From: CAZYVU01 sp964651435
GTDB taxonomy: Bacteria; Desulfobacterota; Syntrophorhabdia; Syntrophorhabdales; CAYQXL01
Length of the DNA: 42,282 bases
Direction of reading: 5' to 3'
Assembly (NCBI GenBank): GCA_964651435.1
Contig: CAZYVU010000025.1
Location: 1-42,282, forward strand
Below the pieces are notes generated by a model. The model ran no database searches. It was not told the origin of the DNA and worked only from the letters and a program-made list of their open reading frames with translations. The translations under genes and the position numbers were made by a program. This document shows, in pieces, positions 9,358-18,520 of this stretch; the stretch's first letter is position 1; each line of letters opens with the position of its first letter.

Positions 9358-11394
9358 ATGGAACGGATGAGCGAAGACGAGGCAAGAAAACGTATTGAAT
9401 CCTTGCGGGAACAGATCGAGTATCACAACTACCGCTACTACGTCCTTGATGACCCTGTTGTCACCGATGCCGAATACGACGGGCTCATGGGGCAGTTGGT
9501 TGCCATCGAGAGCACCTTTCCCGCCCTCGTGGACACGCACTCGCCCTCTCAGCGTGTCGGAGCGAGACCGCTTGACTCATTCAATACGGTGGCCCACACC
9601 ATTCCCATGCTCAGCCTGTCCAACGCCATGACGGAGGACGAGGTGCGGGACTTCGACCGCAGGGTTCGTAAGCTCCTCGGGGTAGACAGCGTGGAGTACG
9701 TTCTGGAGGTCAAGATCGACGGCCTGGCCGTGGAGCTGGTATACGAGGGGGGCCACTTCGTCCTTGGCCTGACGCGTGGGGACGGCTTCGTCGGGGAAGA
9801 CATTACCCAGAACCTCAAGACCATTAAGGCGATCCCCATGAGACTCCTCCCAAACGCAGCCGTTCCCGTGCCTGACAGGATCGAGGTACGTGGCGAAGTC
9901 TATATGGGAAAGACCGAATTCCTGGAGCTGAACAGCCGCAGGGAGGTTTCGGGCGAACCCCTTTTTGCCAACCCCCGAAATGCCGGCAGCGGGTCGATCC
10001 GTCAACTGGACCCTCGCATTACGGCACAGCGGAAGCTGAATATCTTCTGTTACGCCGTTGGCGAGGTGCGCGGCGCAGCGGTGACCACCCACTACGAACT
10101 CCTTGAGCGCCTCCGGCTTTGGGGCTTCCGGGTCAACCCCCTGACGAAGCTATGCACCGGCATCGATGAGGTCATCGAAGGTTACAGCCACATCCATTCC
10201 ATTCGGGAGCAGATTCCCTACGAGATCGACGGCACCGTCGTCAAGGTTAACAGCATCGTTTATCAGGAGGCCCTCGGCTCCATCTCCCGCTCCCCCCGCT
10301 GGGCCGTTGCCTTCAAGTTCGAGGCCCGGGAGGCCGGCACGGTGGTTCGCGATATTGTAGTCGGCGTCGGCAGGACGGGGGCGCTGACGCCCGTTGCCGT
10401 CCTCGAACCCGTATGGATTTCCGGTGTCGAGGTCTCCAGGGCGACCCTGCATAACGAAGACGAGATAGCAAGAAAAGATATTCTGGTGGGAGATCATGTC
10501 ATTGTGACCCGTGCAGGAGACGTGATACCGGAGGTTGTCAGGGTCGTGCAAGAGAAGAGGACGGGGGTGGAGCGGTCCTTTACCATGCCGTCACAGTGCC
10601 CCGTTTGTGGGGAAGAGGTGGTCCGCCCGCCCGGCGAAGCGGTGCGACGGTGTGTCAACATCAACTGCCCGGCCCAGATCAAGGCCCGCATCGTTCATTT
10701 TGCATCCAAAAGGGCTCTGGATATCGATGGGCTCGGCGAAAAATTGGTGGACCAGCTTGTTGACAGGGGGATCGTCTCCGATGTTTCAGACCTCTATTAC
10801 CTGACGAGAGAGCAGCTTCTCAGCCTGGAGCGGATGGCAGACAAATCAGCGCGAAACATCCTGAGTGCCATCGCCCGTTCAAAGCAGACGTCCTTCCACC
10901 GCTTTCTCTACGGCCTCGGGATCCGGCACGTGGGGGAGCATGTGGCCACGCTCCTCGCATCCCGCTACACGGACGTAGACGCCCTGACTGCGGCATCCCC
11001 GGAAGAGCTGCTCTCCGTTCGTGAGATCGGCCCCGAGGTGGCATCGAGCATTCTGGCCTTCTTTCACGACGGCAAGAACCGTCGAACTATCGAACGGATG
11101 TTCAACGCGGGCCTCATTATCTCCTACGACACCGTGCGGACGCGAATACTTGAGGGGAAGACCTTTCTCTTCACGGGCACCCTTGCCCGTTTCACCCGTG
11201 AGGGCGCCCGTAGGGCAGTCGAGGAACGGGGGGGCGGCACCGCATCTTCGGTGAGCAAAAAGGTGGACTTCATTGTGGCCGGACAGGATCCCGGATCCAA
11301 GCTGGACAGGGCCAAGGGGCTCGGGCTTACCATCCTCTCGGAGGATGAGTTTACAGCCTTGCTCGCTGACGGGAGCGACAGTCCGGCCCCGTAA
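9358..11394 (+). CDS. ligA: NAD-dependent DNA ligase LigA
   Basis: A 678-residue protein of normal LigA length and order. The Ia domain (with HNYRYYVLDDP, residues ~23-33, for NAD binding) precedes the adenylation domain with the AMP-accepting Lys119 in KIDG. OB-fold, a four-Cys zinc finger (CPVC...CVNINC, near 415-440), helix-hairpin-helix repeats and a C-terminal BRCT domain (from about 590) follow. It seals nicks in DNA replication and repair, using NAD+ to form an enzyme-AMP intermediate. An in-frame ATG three codons downstream (9367) is an alternative start; the promoter places the 5' end at about 9358. It is convergent with the GGDEF gene downstream across a 123-base gap that shows no clear terminator. 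Confidence 0.97.
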   Translation: MERMSEDEARKRIESLREQIEYHNYRYYVLDDPVVTDAEYDGLMGQLVAIESTFPALVDTHSPSQRVGARPLDSFNTVAHTIPMLSLSNAMTEDEVRDFDRRVRKLLGVDSVEYVLEVKIDGLAVELVYEGGHFVLGLTRGDGFVGEDITQNLKTIKAIPMRLLPNAAVPVPDRIEVRGEVYMGKTEFLELNSRREVSGEPLFANPRNAGSGSIRQLDPRITAQRKLNIFCYAVGEVRGAAVTTHYELLERLRLWGFRVNPLTKLCTGIDEVIEGYSHIHSIREQIPYEIDGTVVKVNSIVYQEALGSISRSPRWAVAFKFEAREAGTVVRDIVVGVGRTGALTPVAVLEPVWISGVEVSRATLHNEDEIARKDILVGDHVIVTRAGDVIPEVVRVVQEKRTGVERSFTMPSQCPVCGEEVVRPPGEAVRRCVNINCPAQIKARIVHFASKRALDIDGLGEKLVDQLVDRGIVSDVSDLYYLTREQLLSLERMADKSARNILSAIARSKQTSFHRFLYGLGIRHVGEHVATLLASRYTDVDALTAASPEELLSVREIGPEVASSILAFFHDGKNRRTIERMFNAGLIISYDTVRTRILEGKTFLFTGTLARFTREGARRAVEERGGGTASSVSKKVDFIVAGQDPGSKLDRAKGLGLTILSEDEFTALLADGSDSPAP

Positions 11395-11517
11395 GACCGG
11401 GGTTCGCATAGCGGGTGCTCGAAGAGCCCCTCATTCAGGCCTACATCCCTCTTCTTTGACCAGACGCTGACATGCCTGCCCTGCTTCATGTCGGAGGCCT
11501 CAAGCTTTTCCGCCCGC

Positions 11518-14500
11518 CTATTGTCCGCACTTTCCCCTCTTTTGCAGATACATGAGCTGATCCGCCCTTCCGATCAGCTCATCCAAGGTGCGCGGGGAGT
11601 GCGGATCAAAATAGGCGTACCCCATGCTTACGTGCAACTCGTAGAGCCTCTTTCCCTTTCGATTATAGATTCCGATGTTCCGCTCGATGCGGGCCTCAAA
11701 CATGACTGCCGCCTCTTCTCCCGCATCGATAGCCAAAACGGCAAACTCATCTCCACCCATACGTCCGATGATGTCCGCCTCCCGAAAGCTTTGTCGTAGA
11801 ATAAGGGCAAGCCCTGCCAGCGCCTTATCGCCTTCGTTATGACCGTACTTGTCGTTGATCTGTTTCATGTCGTCGAGGTCAATGTAGAAGAGGAGCATCT
11901 CCCGCCTGCCCCTCGTTGCCGCCCTGATCTGCTGCTCCGCAAGGGTCATGAAACCCCTTCGGTTTTGGATGCCCGTCAGCTCGTCGATCATTGATAGAAC
12001 CTTGAGGCGATCCTCCAGATCTTTTCGATCGGTTATGTCGATAAGGGTACCAAGCACTGCCGGCCGGCCCTCAAATGTGACGGGGGCACCGCGCATCTCC
12101 ACAGACCTCGTTGTTCCGCCCTTCTGCCGAATACGAAATTCCTTCCTAACGGCCTCCCCTGCCCCTTTCATCAGTCCATCTATGGCTTGGAGCACATCAG
12201 CCCTTTCATCGATGCTGACGGTGTCCCGGAATCCAAGCCGGCCAACCATTTCATCGGCGTCATACCCGTAAATATCGGCAAAGGCGGGGTTAACAAAACG
12301 GAAGATGGAGTCCTGCAACACATAGACACCTACGGGGGAGCGTTCCGTAAGGACCCTGTATCGCTCCTCCGATTCCTTCAGGAGCCTCTCGGCTTTCTTC
12401 AGTTCCGTAATCTCGATAAAGGTGCCAAGTGCAGCCCTTCGCCCCTCAAAGTGTATGGACGTGACCGATTCAAGGATCCAATGCAGGTGACCGGTTCTGT
12501 CGAAGACCGGGTACTCGTAGGCCGAGGAAGACTCCCCACGCAGCATGCTGACGGCCCTTTCCTTGAGCCGCACTCTTTCCTCGAAGGGCACAAAGCTCAT
12601 GGACGACAGGCCCCCAACCTCCTTTCCCTCTATCCCGGTAATGCGCTGAAAATAGGGGTTGGCAAACCGAAACACCCCGTCCTGAACTATGTATACGCCC
12701 GCCGGCGAATGGTCCGCCAGCGTGCGGAACAGTCTTTCCGCCGATTTTCGCCCCGTTATATCACTCATGATGGTCAATGACTTTCCGTCCTCGAGCCTGC
12801 CCGGGCGAAACTCTACATCCTTTTCCGTCCCGTCCTTGCAGCGTATCCTGAAGACGCGGTCAATGCCGGGGGTGGATAAATCCTCCATCCACGTCCTCAC
12901 GACCTCGTGCCGGTAGGCCTCGTCGGGGTAAGCCTTACGAAACCACGTCCGCCCGTTCGGCACATCCTCCAAAGAGTAGCCGGTGATTGACATAAACTCC
13001 GGATTTAAGTAGAGAAATGCGCCGTCCTGTGCCGCAAGGATGACACCTGACGGTGCCTTCTCCAGTATGGCGTGAAAGGTTTCCCGTTCAGATTTAAGGA
13101 GTGCCTCCATCCGCTTCGGCTCCGTCACATCCTCGACAAATACGAGCACCTTCTTTTTTCCATCTTCTTCCAGTGGGACACCGATGAAGTTGCGCACCGT
13201 CGTTTTGCTGCCGTAATGGGACGTGTATTCGGCGGGACCGAGACGAAAAGGCCTCCCGGCAATGGAACTGCGTATCTTATCCGTCAATCCCGCCTTCTCG
13301 TATGTGGGAAGACCGAAGATGTTGATGGTACCCGAACGCTCCACGGATATTCCGGAGATGGCGGCCATTGCGGGGTTGGCATATTCCACGTCCCCCTCTT
13401 CGTTTATCAGCATGACACCGATAGGTGCGTGTTCGAGGATCGTGTGCGTGGTGGCATATGCACGTTGTATCTGCCTTTCCGCCTTTTTTTGTTCCGTCAC
13501 GTCCCGTACCGTTTCAATTGCGCCGATGAGCGTCCCGTCACTGTCCCTAAGGGGCTTGGCCTTTGCCCAAAGATAGGCCCCTTCGCGCCTGAAGGCCGTT
13601 GTGTAAACCTCCGTGAAGAGCGTCTCGCCCTGACGCTTTACCAGCGGATAGAGCTTCTCTATGGACGAGTCGGTCTGCCTCAGAGCGAGGTCCACAAGGA
13701 TGGGCCTGGGGGCACCATAGAAAGGCAACGCATAGCAGTAGTCTCCCTTTCCCACAACCTCAATACTCGCCATCCCGGTCAGCTCCTCCATGGCCCGGTT
13801 CCATATTACCACCCTGCCGTCGGCGTCCACCACCATGGTAGCATCAGGCAGATAGCTTAGAATGTCCTGCAGGTATCGCTGAGAGTTGCGAAGGGCGTCT
13901 TCCGCCTTCTTCCGCTCCGTCACGTCGCGAACAATGGCCTGCAAAAAGACCTCATCGCCCACCACAAGACGGTTAAGATTTATCTCAGCGTCGAAGACCT
14001 CACCATCGCTCCTCTTGTGTTGCCAGTCGAATGACTGGGGCTGCTCCGCGAGGGCCAGACGTATCCTCTTTCGTGCACTCTCGGCAGAATCGGAACCGTC
14101 GGGTTGCAACACGGGAGAGTGGCTGAAGGGTGAGCGCCCCACGATCTCCTCACGCCTGCAGCGGAACATTTCGAGGCTTCTCGCGTTGCAGTCGACAAAG
14201 CTATCACCCTTCATGACAAAGATGGCATCCTTGGCATTTTCGAAAACAGCCCGGTACCGCGCGTCACTCTGTGTCCTCGCCTCCTCCATCCGTTTCCGTC
14301 CCGTAACCTCATGCACCATCCCCTCGTATCCCCGGACGGTCCCATCTTTGGCCTTCAAGGTCCTCACGTTTATCGCCACCCACATGGAGGCGCCGTCCTT
14401 CCGCGTTACCGGCTTTTCCATGCCTATGAGGACGTCTTTGTCGCCAATCAACTGCCTCCAGGAGCCTGCCCCTCTTTGGTCTCCGTCAAGGCTCGCCGCA

Positions 14501-15204
14501 TAGCCTCCGGAGGCAACAAACTCATCGGGCGTGTCAAATCCGAAGAGAGCAGCGAGGGGACCATCGGCATGGATGAGGCGCCCTGACAGGTCTGCCTCAA
14601 AGGTGCCTGTCGATAGGGTTCGCAAGAGATCGCCATAGCGGCGCTGGTGAGCCCTGAGGAGCTCCCCCTTTCTCTTTCGGTCCAGGGCATTGGCCAACAT
14701 CTGCGCGACAATCTTGAGAAGATTTATGCTCTCCCGTTCCCACTCCTTCCGGTTGGTAACGGAATCCAGCCCGATAAATCCTACGGGAGGCCCATCGAGC
14801 ATCATGGGAACGGCGACCAAGGACCTTATCCGCTCCAGTTCAAACTCCTGCCTTTCGGCCGAAGCTTCCGCCGGCAGGCGTTCCGGGTCAGGCACGTATA
14901 CCGTTTCCTTGGCCATTATTGCCTTGCTGAACCACGGCAAGTCCTTTAGTTGAACATTCTGAAGGCGACTGCACTGAGACTCTGCGCCGGCGCTGCACCA
15001 CTCGTGGGTGTTGCTCATTGTCAGCCCGTCATCGCTAATAAGGAAAACGTAGCTTCGATCCACAGCACAGTATTCCCCGACCAGCTTAAGGGCCTGAACG
15101 ATTCCCTCGTCGATGCGCTCGATGGGTATATTGATAAAGCCTGTTGAGAGCGAAACGATAAGGCTGCTAAAGTCCTCCACCGATCCACTGCTGTGCTTGC
15201 CCAC
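11518..15204 (-). CDS. GAF / multi-PAS diguanylate cyclase
   Basis: A 1228-residue cytoplasmic signalling protein: an N-terminal GAF domain (~20-185), about seven PAS domains in tandem, each ending in a linker of the (V/D)IT-x-RK type, and a C-terminal GGDEF domain. The cyclase looks active: the catalytic motif GGDEF is intact, the metal-binding FYIDLDD and NDKYGH motifs are present, and an RxxD inhibitory site (READ) sits five residues before GGDEF, so product feedback is expected. It makes cyclic di-GMP from two GTP. No EAL or HD-GYP domain is present. It is divergent from the methylthioinosine phosphorylase-like gene. The ligands of the sensory domains are unknown. One PAS domain closely resembles the fourth PAS of the kinase at 5282-7879. 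Confidence 0.93.
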   Translation of the reverse strand: MGKHSSGSVEDFSSLIVSLSTGFINIPIERIDEGIVQALKLVGEYCAVDRSYVFLISDDGLTMSNTHEWCSAGAESQCSRLQNVQLKDLPWFSKAIMAKETVYVPDPERLPAEASAERQEFELERIRSLVAVPMMLDGPPVGFIGLDSVTNRKEWERESINLLKIVAQMLANALDRKRKGELLRAHQRRYGDLLRTLSTGTFEADLSGRLIHADGPLAALFGFDTPDEFVASGGYAASLDGDQRGAGSWRQLIGDKDVLIGMEKPVTRKDGASMWVAINVRTLKAKDGTVRGYEGMVHEVTGRKRMEEARTQSDARYRAVFENAKDAIFVMKGDSFVDCNARSLEMFRCRREEIVGRSPFSHSPVLQPDGSDSAESARKRIRLALAEQPQSFDWQHKRSDGEVFDAEINLNRLVVGDEVFLQAIVRDVTERKKAEDALRNSQRYLQDILSYLPDATMVVDADGRVVIWNRAMEELTGMASIEVVGKGDYCYALPFYGAPRPILVDLALRQTDSSIEKLYPLVKRQGETLFTEVYTTAFRREGAYLWAKAKPLRDSDGTLIGAIETVRDVTEQKKAERQIQRAYATTHTILEHAPIGVMLINEEGDVEYANPAMAAISGISVERSGTINIFGLPTYEKAGLTDKIRSSIAGRPFRLGPAEYTSHYGSKTTVRNFIGVPLEEDGKKKVLVFVEDVTEPKRMEALLKSERETFHAILEKAPSGVILAAQDGAFLYLNPEFMSITGYSLEDVPNGRTWFRKAYPDEAYRHEVVRTWMEDLSTPGIDRVFRIRCKDGTEKDVEFRPGRLEDGKSLTIMSDITGRKSAERLFRTLADHSPAGVYIVQDGVFRFANPYFQRITGIEGKEVGGLSSMSFVPFEERVRLKERAVSMLRGESSSAYEYPVFDRTGHLHWILESVTSIHFEGRRAALGTFIEITELKKAERLLKESEERYRVLTERSPVGVYVLQDSIFRFVNPAFADIYGYDADEMVGRLGFRDTVSIDERADVLQAIDGLMKGAGEAVRKEFRIRQKGGTTRSVEMRGAPVTFEGRPAVLGTLIDITDRKDLEDRLKVLSMIDELTGIQNRRGFMTLAEQQIRAATRGRREMLLFYIDLDDMKQINDKYGHNEGDKALAGLALILRQSFREADIIGRMGGDEFAVLAIDAGEEAAVMFEARIERNIGIYNRKGKRLYELHVSMGYAYFDPHSPRTLDELIGRADQLMYLQKRGKCGQ

Positions 15205-15271
15205 CTTACTTTGTCTCCCCCGCCTTGCTATTCTATGCCTTTTCTGCTACGGTCAAATCACATGCCTCTAA

Positions 15272-15277
15272 ATTATA
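15272..15277 (-). promoter_or_regulatory. Possible -10 box for the diguanylate cyclase gene
   Basis: On the minus strand this is TATAAT, about 67 bases before the start codon at 15204. The -35 region at the expected distance is poor, so this is only a candidate. It lies in the 132-base divergent spacer. Confidence 0.3.
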
Positions 15278-15296
15278 GCACAATGGAATAATAGAC

Positions 15297-15325
15297 TTGA
15301 CTCATAAGTGCCTTTCCAATTAATG
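15297..15325 (+). promoter_or_regulatory. Candidate promoter of the MTA-salvage operon
   Basis: TTGACT (15297-15302), a 17-base spacer and a weak -10 TTAATG (15320-15325) lie 11 bases before ATG 15337. No Shine-Dalgarno sequence is visible. If used, the 5' leader would be only a few bases. Confidence 0.35.
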
Positions 15326-15336
15326 TTTTCTTTGCC

Positions 15337-16029
15337 ATGTGGGCCATCATCGGAGGTACGTCCCTACTGTCGTCGCCTTTTTTCGACCGTTGGCGGGAAA
15401 CAGACTGCGCCACGGCCTACGGGTCGGTGCGGGTCCGGACGGCAGACGGCTTCATTTTTCTCCAGAGACACGGCGATCCGCCGGTTCCGCCCCATTCCAT
15501 CAACCACCGGGCAAACATAGAGGCCTTGCATCTGAGCGGGGTCAAGAGAATTCTTTCGGTAAACTCGGTGGGGAGCATGAAGAGAGACATTGCGCCGGGC
15601 ACGCTGCTCATTCCGGATGACTTTCTATCGCCGTGGTCCTCGGCGACATTTTGGGACAGGGAGGTGCAGTACGTGGTACCGCGGATGGACAAGGCCCTTC
15701 AGGGGGAGGTGCTTTCCCTCTGTCTGGAGATGGACCTCCCTGTTCGTTCGGGTGGTGTATATGTCCAGACCATAGGACCCAGGCTGGAGACGAAGGCGGA
15801 GATCAGGATGCTTCAAGAGTTCGGTGACGTGGTAGGAATGACCATGGCATCGGAGGCAACCCTTGCCATGGAGAGAGGCATACCATACGCCAGCCTTTGC
15901 TCCGTCGACAACTATGCAAACGGCATCAGCGATGTGCCGCTCACTATGGACGAGATTTATACCAACGTGGCGCTCAACCTAAAGGGCATCGTCAGGGTGC
16001 TCACCACCTTTCTGCAGAGGTTCCGCTGA
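15337..16029 (+). CDS. Methylthioinosine phosphorylase-like (MTAP/PNP family)
   Basis: A 230-residue member of the MTAP/PNP family of purine nucleoside phosphorylases: N-terminal IIGGTSLL, phosphate-site RHG (44-46), HRANI (57-61), and GMTMASEA (167-174). The base-recognition segment reads Asp191-Asn192-Tyr-Ala. Adenine-specific MTAP carries Asp at two positions here (TDYD in the human enzyme), while enzymes for 6-oxopurines carry Asn. The sequence therefore favours methylthioinosine or another 6-oxopurine nucleoside over methylthioadenosine. The next gene is a predicted MTA/SAH deaminase, which would make exactly that substrate. The product would be hypoxanthine plus 5-methylthioribose 1-phosphate (or the 5-deoxyribose analogue). 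It overlaps the next gene by one base (TGATG). Substrate choice is inference from residues and context. Confidence 0.82.
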   Translation: MWAIIGGTSLLSSPFFDRWRETDCATAYGSVRVRTADGFIFLQRHGDPPVPPHSINHRANIEALHLSGVKRILSVNSVGSMKRDIAPGTLLIPDDFLSPWSSATFWDREVQYVVPRMDKALQGEVLSLCLEMDLPVRSGGVYVQTIGPRLETKAEIRMLQEFGDVVGMTMASEATLAMERGIPYASLCSVDNYANGISDVPLTMDEIYTNVALNLKGIVRVLTTFLQRFR

Positions 16030-17285
16030 TGAAGATCCTTATCCGCGACGTCCTCCTTGAGGGAGTGACGCGAGACATCGTTATAGACGAAGGGTGCATA
16101 TCGGCCATAACGGGTCGTTACGACGGCACGGTGGACCGCGTCCTCAACGGGGCCGGAAAGGCGGCCCTTCCGGCCCTGATCAACGGACACACCCATGCCG
16201 CCATGACCCTTTTCCGGGGTTTCGCCGACGACATGCCTCTTAGGAAATGGCTCCAGGAGAAGATCTGGCCCATGGAGGCAAAGCTCACGCCTGAGGACAT
16301 ATACTGGGGATCAAAGCTCGCCTGCCTTGAAATGATAAAGAACGGCATAACGGTCTTTAACGACATGTACTGGTTCTGGGAGGCAACAGCCGATGCCGTC
16401 GCCGACATGGGCATCAGGGGGCTTCTGAGCGCCGTCTTCATCGATGGCTTCGACGAGCGCAGGAGCGACGAACAGATTGAGGAAAATCTCCGGCTTTTTG
16501 CCCTCGCCGAGAAGTACGCACCTGCCGTTACCTTCACGTTCGGTCCCCACGCCCTCTATACCGTTTCGGAGAAAAGCCTCTCCTGGATGCGGGAATTCTC
16601 AGAGGCACACGACATCCTCATCCATATGCACCTCTCGGAGACGGCCGAGGAAATAGACTTCGCTCAAAGCCGATACGGAAAGCGGCCTGTCCTGTTTCTT
16701 GAGCGCCTCGGCCTCCTCTCGCCCCGCTTCGTAGGGTGTCACGGATGCGCCCTCTCTTCGGATGACATAGGGGTGCTAAAACGGTTGGGTGCGTCCCTTG
16801 TTCACGTGCCCATTTCCAACCTGAAACTGGCTGTCGGCCGGCCCTTCCCCTATGCGGCAGTAATGGACGAGCAGGTGCCCTTCTGCCTCGGTACCGACGG
16901 CTGCGCCTCCAACAACCGCCTCGATATCTTTGAAACGATGAAGTTCGCCTCACTGCTGGCCAAATTCCACACCGACAACCCCACGGCAATGCCGGCCCGT
17001 GACACCTTCGATGCGGCAACGAGTACGGCGGCATCGATTTTCCGACTGGGAGAATGGGCAATCCGTGAGGGCGCGTCCCCCGACATCATGCTCGTGGACT
17101 TGAGCCACGAAGAGTTTGCGCCCGGACACAGCCTTTATTCCGACCTTGTCTATGCTGGACGAGGCTCGGCCGTCGATACGGTCATCTCTATGGGCAAGAT
17201 CGTCATGGAAAACCGCCGGGTCAAAGGCGAAGAAGAGATCATCGCGAAGGCCAGAACGGTTGCTGCCGACCTTGTTGCACGATGA
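16029..17285 (+). CDS. mtaD: 5'-methylthioadenosine / S-adenosylhomocysteine deaminase
   Basis: A 418-residue amidohydrolase. Metal-binding HxH is in GHTHAAMT, followed by a FRGFADDMPL-x-WL segment typical of MTA/SAH deaminases; further metal or catalytic residues appear in HLSETAEE, the GCHGC region and GTDGCASNN. It hydrolyses the 6-amino group of MTA, SAH or 5'-deoxyadenosine to give the inosine form and ammonia; relatives differ in preference. ATG 16029 was chosen because it overlaps the upstream stop (TGATG) and begins the typical N-terminus MKILIRDVLL; the frame is open further upstream inside the previous gene, but that part is not family-like. It is translationally coupled to the phosphorylase before it and to the Mut7-C gene after it. 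Confidence 0.9.
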   Translation: MKILIRDVLLEGVTRDIVIDEGCISAITGRYDGTVDRVLNGAGKAALPALINGHTHAAMTLFRGFADDMPLRKWLQEKIWPMEAKLTPEDIYWGSKLACLEMIKNGITVFNDMYWFWEATADAVADMGIRGLLSAVFIDGFDERRSDEQIEENLRLFALAEKYAPAVTFTFGPHALYTVSEKSLSWMREFSEAHDILIHMHLSETAEEIDFAQSRYGKRPVLFLERLGLLSPRFVGCHGCALSSDDIGVLKRLGASLVHVPISNLKLAVGRPFPYAAVMDEQVPFCLGTDGCASNNRLDIFETMKFASLLAKFHTDNPTAMPARDTFDAATSTAASIFRLGEWAIREGASPDIMLVDLSHEEFAPGHSLYSDLVYAGRGSAVDTVISMGKIVMENRRVKGEEEIIAKARTVAADLVAR

Positions 17286-17737
17286 CCTTTTACTGCGACG
17301 TCATGCTGGGAAAGCTGGCGAAGTACCTAAGGATCCTTGGACTTGACACAGTCTATCTTCGCGGATCCGCAGACCTCGATGAGTTTGCCGCAGGCACAGC
17401 GGATCGCTGCCTGTTGACGCGCCGGCGCTTTCACCCAGGTGGCGCACCCATCATCGAGGTCCATTTCGATTTGCCAAAGGATCAGCTCCGCGAAATACTA
17501 CCCGTCATAAAGCCCTACCTCGACCGCGCAGGCTTCATGACCCGATGCCTCCGCTGCAACGCCGTCCTGGAGGAAGTGGATAGAAGGTCCGTCGAGCAGT
17601 CCATCCCCGAGTTTACCTTCCACAGCCAGAAACGGTTTCGGAGGTGCCCCTCCTGTTCGCGCATCTACTGGCCCGGGTCTCACGGCGAGCGCATGAAGGG
17701 CTTGCTGCGGGAAATACTTGGTGACGGAGGCCCATGA
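17282..17737 (+). CDS. Mut7-C PIN-like protein with zinc ribbon
   Basis: A 151-residue protein of the Mut7-C (formerly DUF82) family. The N-terminal half has the family signature FYCDVMLGKLAKYLRILG (residues 3-20) and a PIN-like layout; the C-terminal half has two CxxC pairs (CLRC and CPSC) forming a zinc ribbon, ending in WPGSHGERM typical of the family. The family is thought to be ribonuclease-like, but its bacterial role is not established. The usual acidic residue after LLTR is replaced here: the sequence reads LLTRRR where LLTRDR is common, so activity may be altered. It overlaps the deaminase stop and the nth start by ATGA junctions, so it is co-translated with both. Confidence 0.85.
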   Translation: MTFYCDVMLGKLAKYLRILGLDTVYLRGSADLDEFAAGTADRCLLTRRRFHPGGAPIIEVHFDLPKDQLREILPVIKPYLDRAGFMTRCLRCNAVLEEVDRRSVEQSIPEFTFHSQKRFRRCPSCSRIYWPGSHGERMKGLLREILGDGGP

Positions 17738-18402
17738 TGGCACGAACGAAATGTTTCCCTTTCGATGAGATGGTCTCGATCCTCCGCCAGGCAGTGGGAG
17801 ATGACCCCCCTATTGTAACCTCCATGGGCAGTAAACCAAACCGCGACCCCTTTCTCATTCTCGTCGGGACTCTCCTGAGCCTACGGACAAAGGACGAAAC
17901 GACGGAAAAGGTAATGGAACATCTTGCCAAGGTCGTGAAAGGCCCCGAGGATATGCTCCGGATGAGCACGGAGGACCTCCGCACGCTCATTTTTCCCACA
18001 GGCTTCTACCGGAACAAGGCCGACACCCTGAAGGACATCTCCCGCACCATTGTGGAGGATCTGGGGGGTAAGATCCCCGATGACCTCGATGCCCTTTTGA
18101 AATTGAGGGGCGTCGGCAGAAAAACGGCCAACCTGGTACTGACAGAGGCCTTTGGAAAGCCGGGCATCTGTGTCGATACCCATGTGCACCGCATCTCAAA
18201 CCGCCTGGGCGCCGTGTCGACCCGCAACCCGTTCCAGACGGAGGAGGCATTAAGGCAGAACCTTCCCGGGAAACACTGGATGGCCTACAACGGCCTGCTC
18301 GTGTCTTTCGGAAAGAGGATATGCACCCCCCTCTCCCCAAGGTGCAGCCTCTGCCCCCTTGCCCACCTCTGTGCAAGGGTTGGTGTTGTGAAGCACAGAT
18401 AA
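17734..18402 (+). CDS. nth: Endonuclease III (DNA glycosylase/AP lyase)
   Basis: A 222-residue HhH-GPD DNA glycosylase. The helix-hairpin-helix reads LRGVGRKTA with catalytic Lys130, and the catalytic Asp148 is in VDTHVHR. The C-terminal [4Fe-4S] site has the classical C-x6-C-x2-C-x5-C spacing (CTPLSPRC-SLC-PLAHLC). It removes oxidised pyrimidines and cleaves the abasic site in base-excision repair. The start overlaps the previous stop (ATGA), ending the 15337-18402 operon. A second ATG follows immediately (17737). All key residues are present. Confidence 0.95.
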   Translation: MMARTKCFPFDEMVSILRQAVGDDPPIVTSMGSKPNRDPFLILVGTLLSLRTKDETTEKVMEHLAKVVKGPEDMLRMSTEDLRTLIFPTGFYRNKADTLKDISRTIVEDLGGKIPDDLDALLKLRGVGRKTANLVLTEAFGKPGICVDTHVHRISNRLGAVSTRNPFQTEEALRQNLPGKHWMAYNGLLVSFGKRICTPLSPRCSLCPLAHLCARVGVVKHR

Positions 18403-18481
18403 CCGCGGCCGGGAACGCGAATATTATTGAAATAACAGATAAAAATGGGGGCTTGAGGGACCTTTCCGAGAGCTTTTTAGC

Positions 18482-18510
18482 TTTACATAGGCGGGATTTT
18501 TCTGTAAATT
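18482..18510 (+). promoter_or_regulatory. Promoter of the bamA / lipid A operon
   Basis: TTTACA (18482-18487), a 17-base spacer and TAAATT (18505-18510), ten bases before ATG 18521. The predicted transcript has a leader of only a few bases and no Shine-Dalgarno sequence. This promoter could drive the long bamA-to-mazG gene string. Confidence 0.5.
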
Positions 18511-18520
18511 GTGGTGTTCT

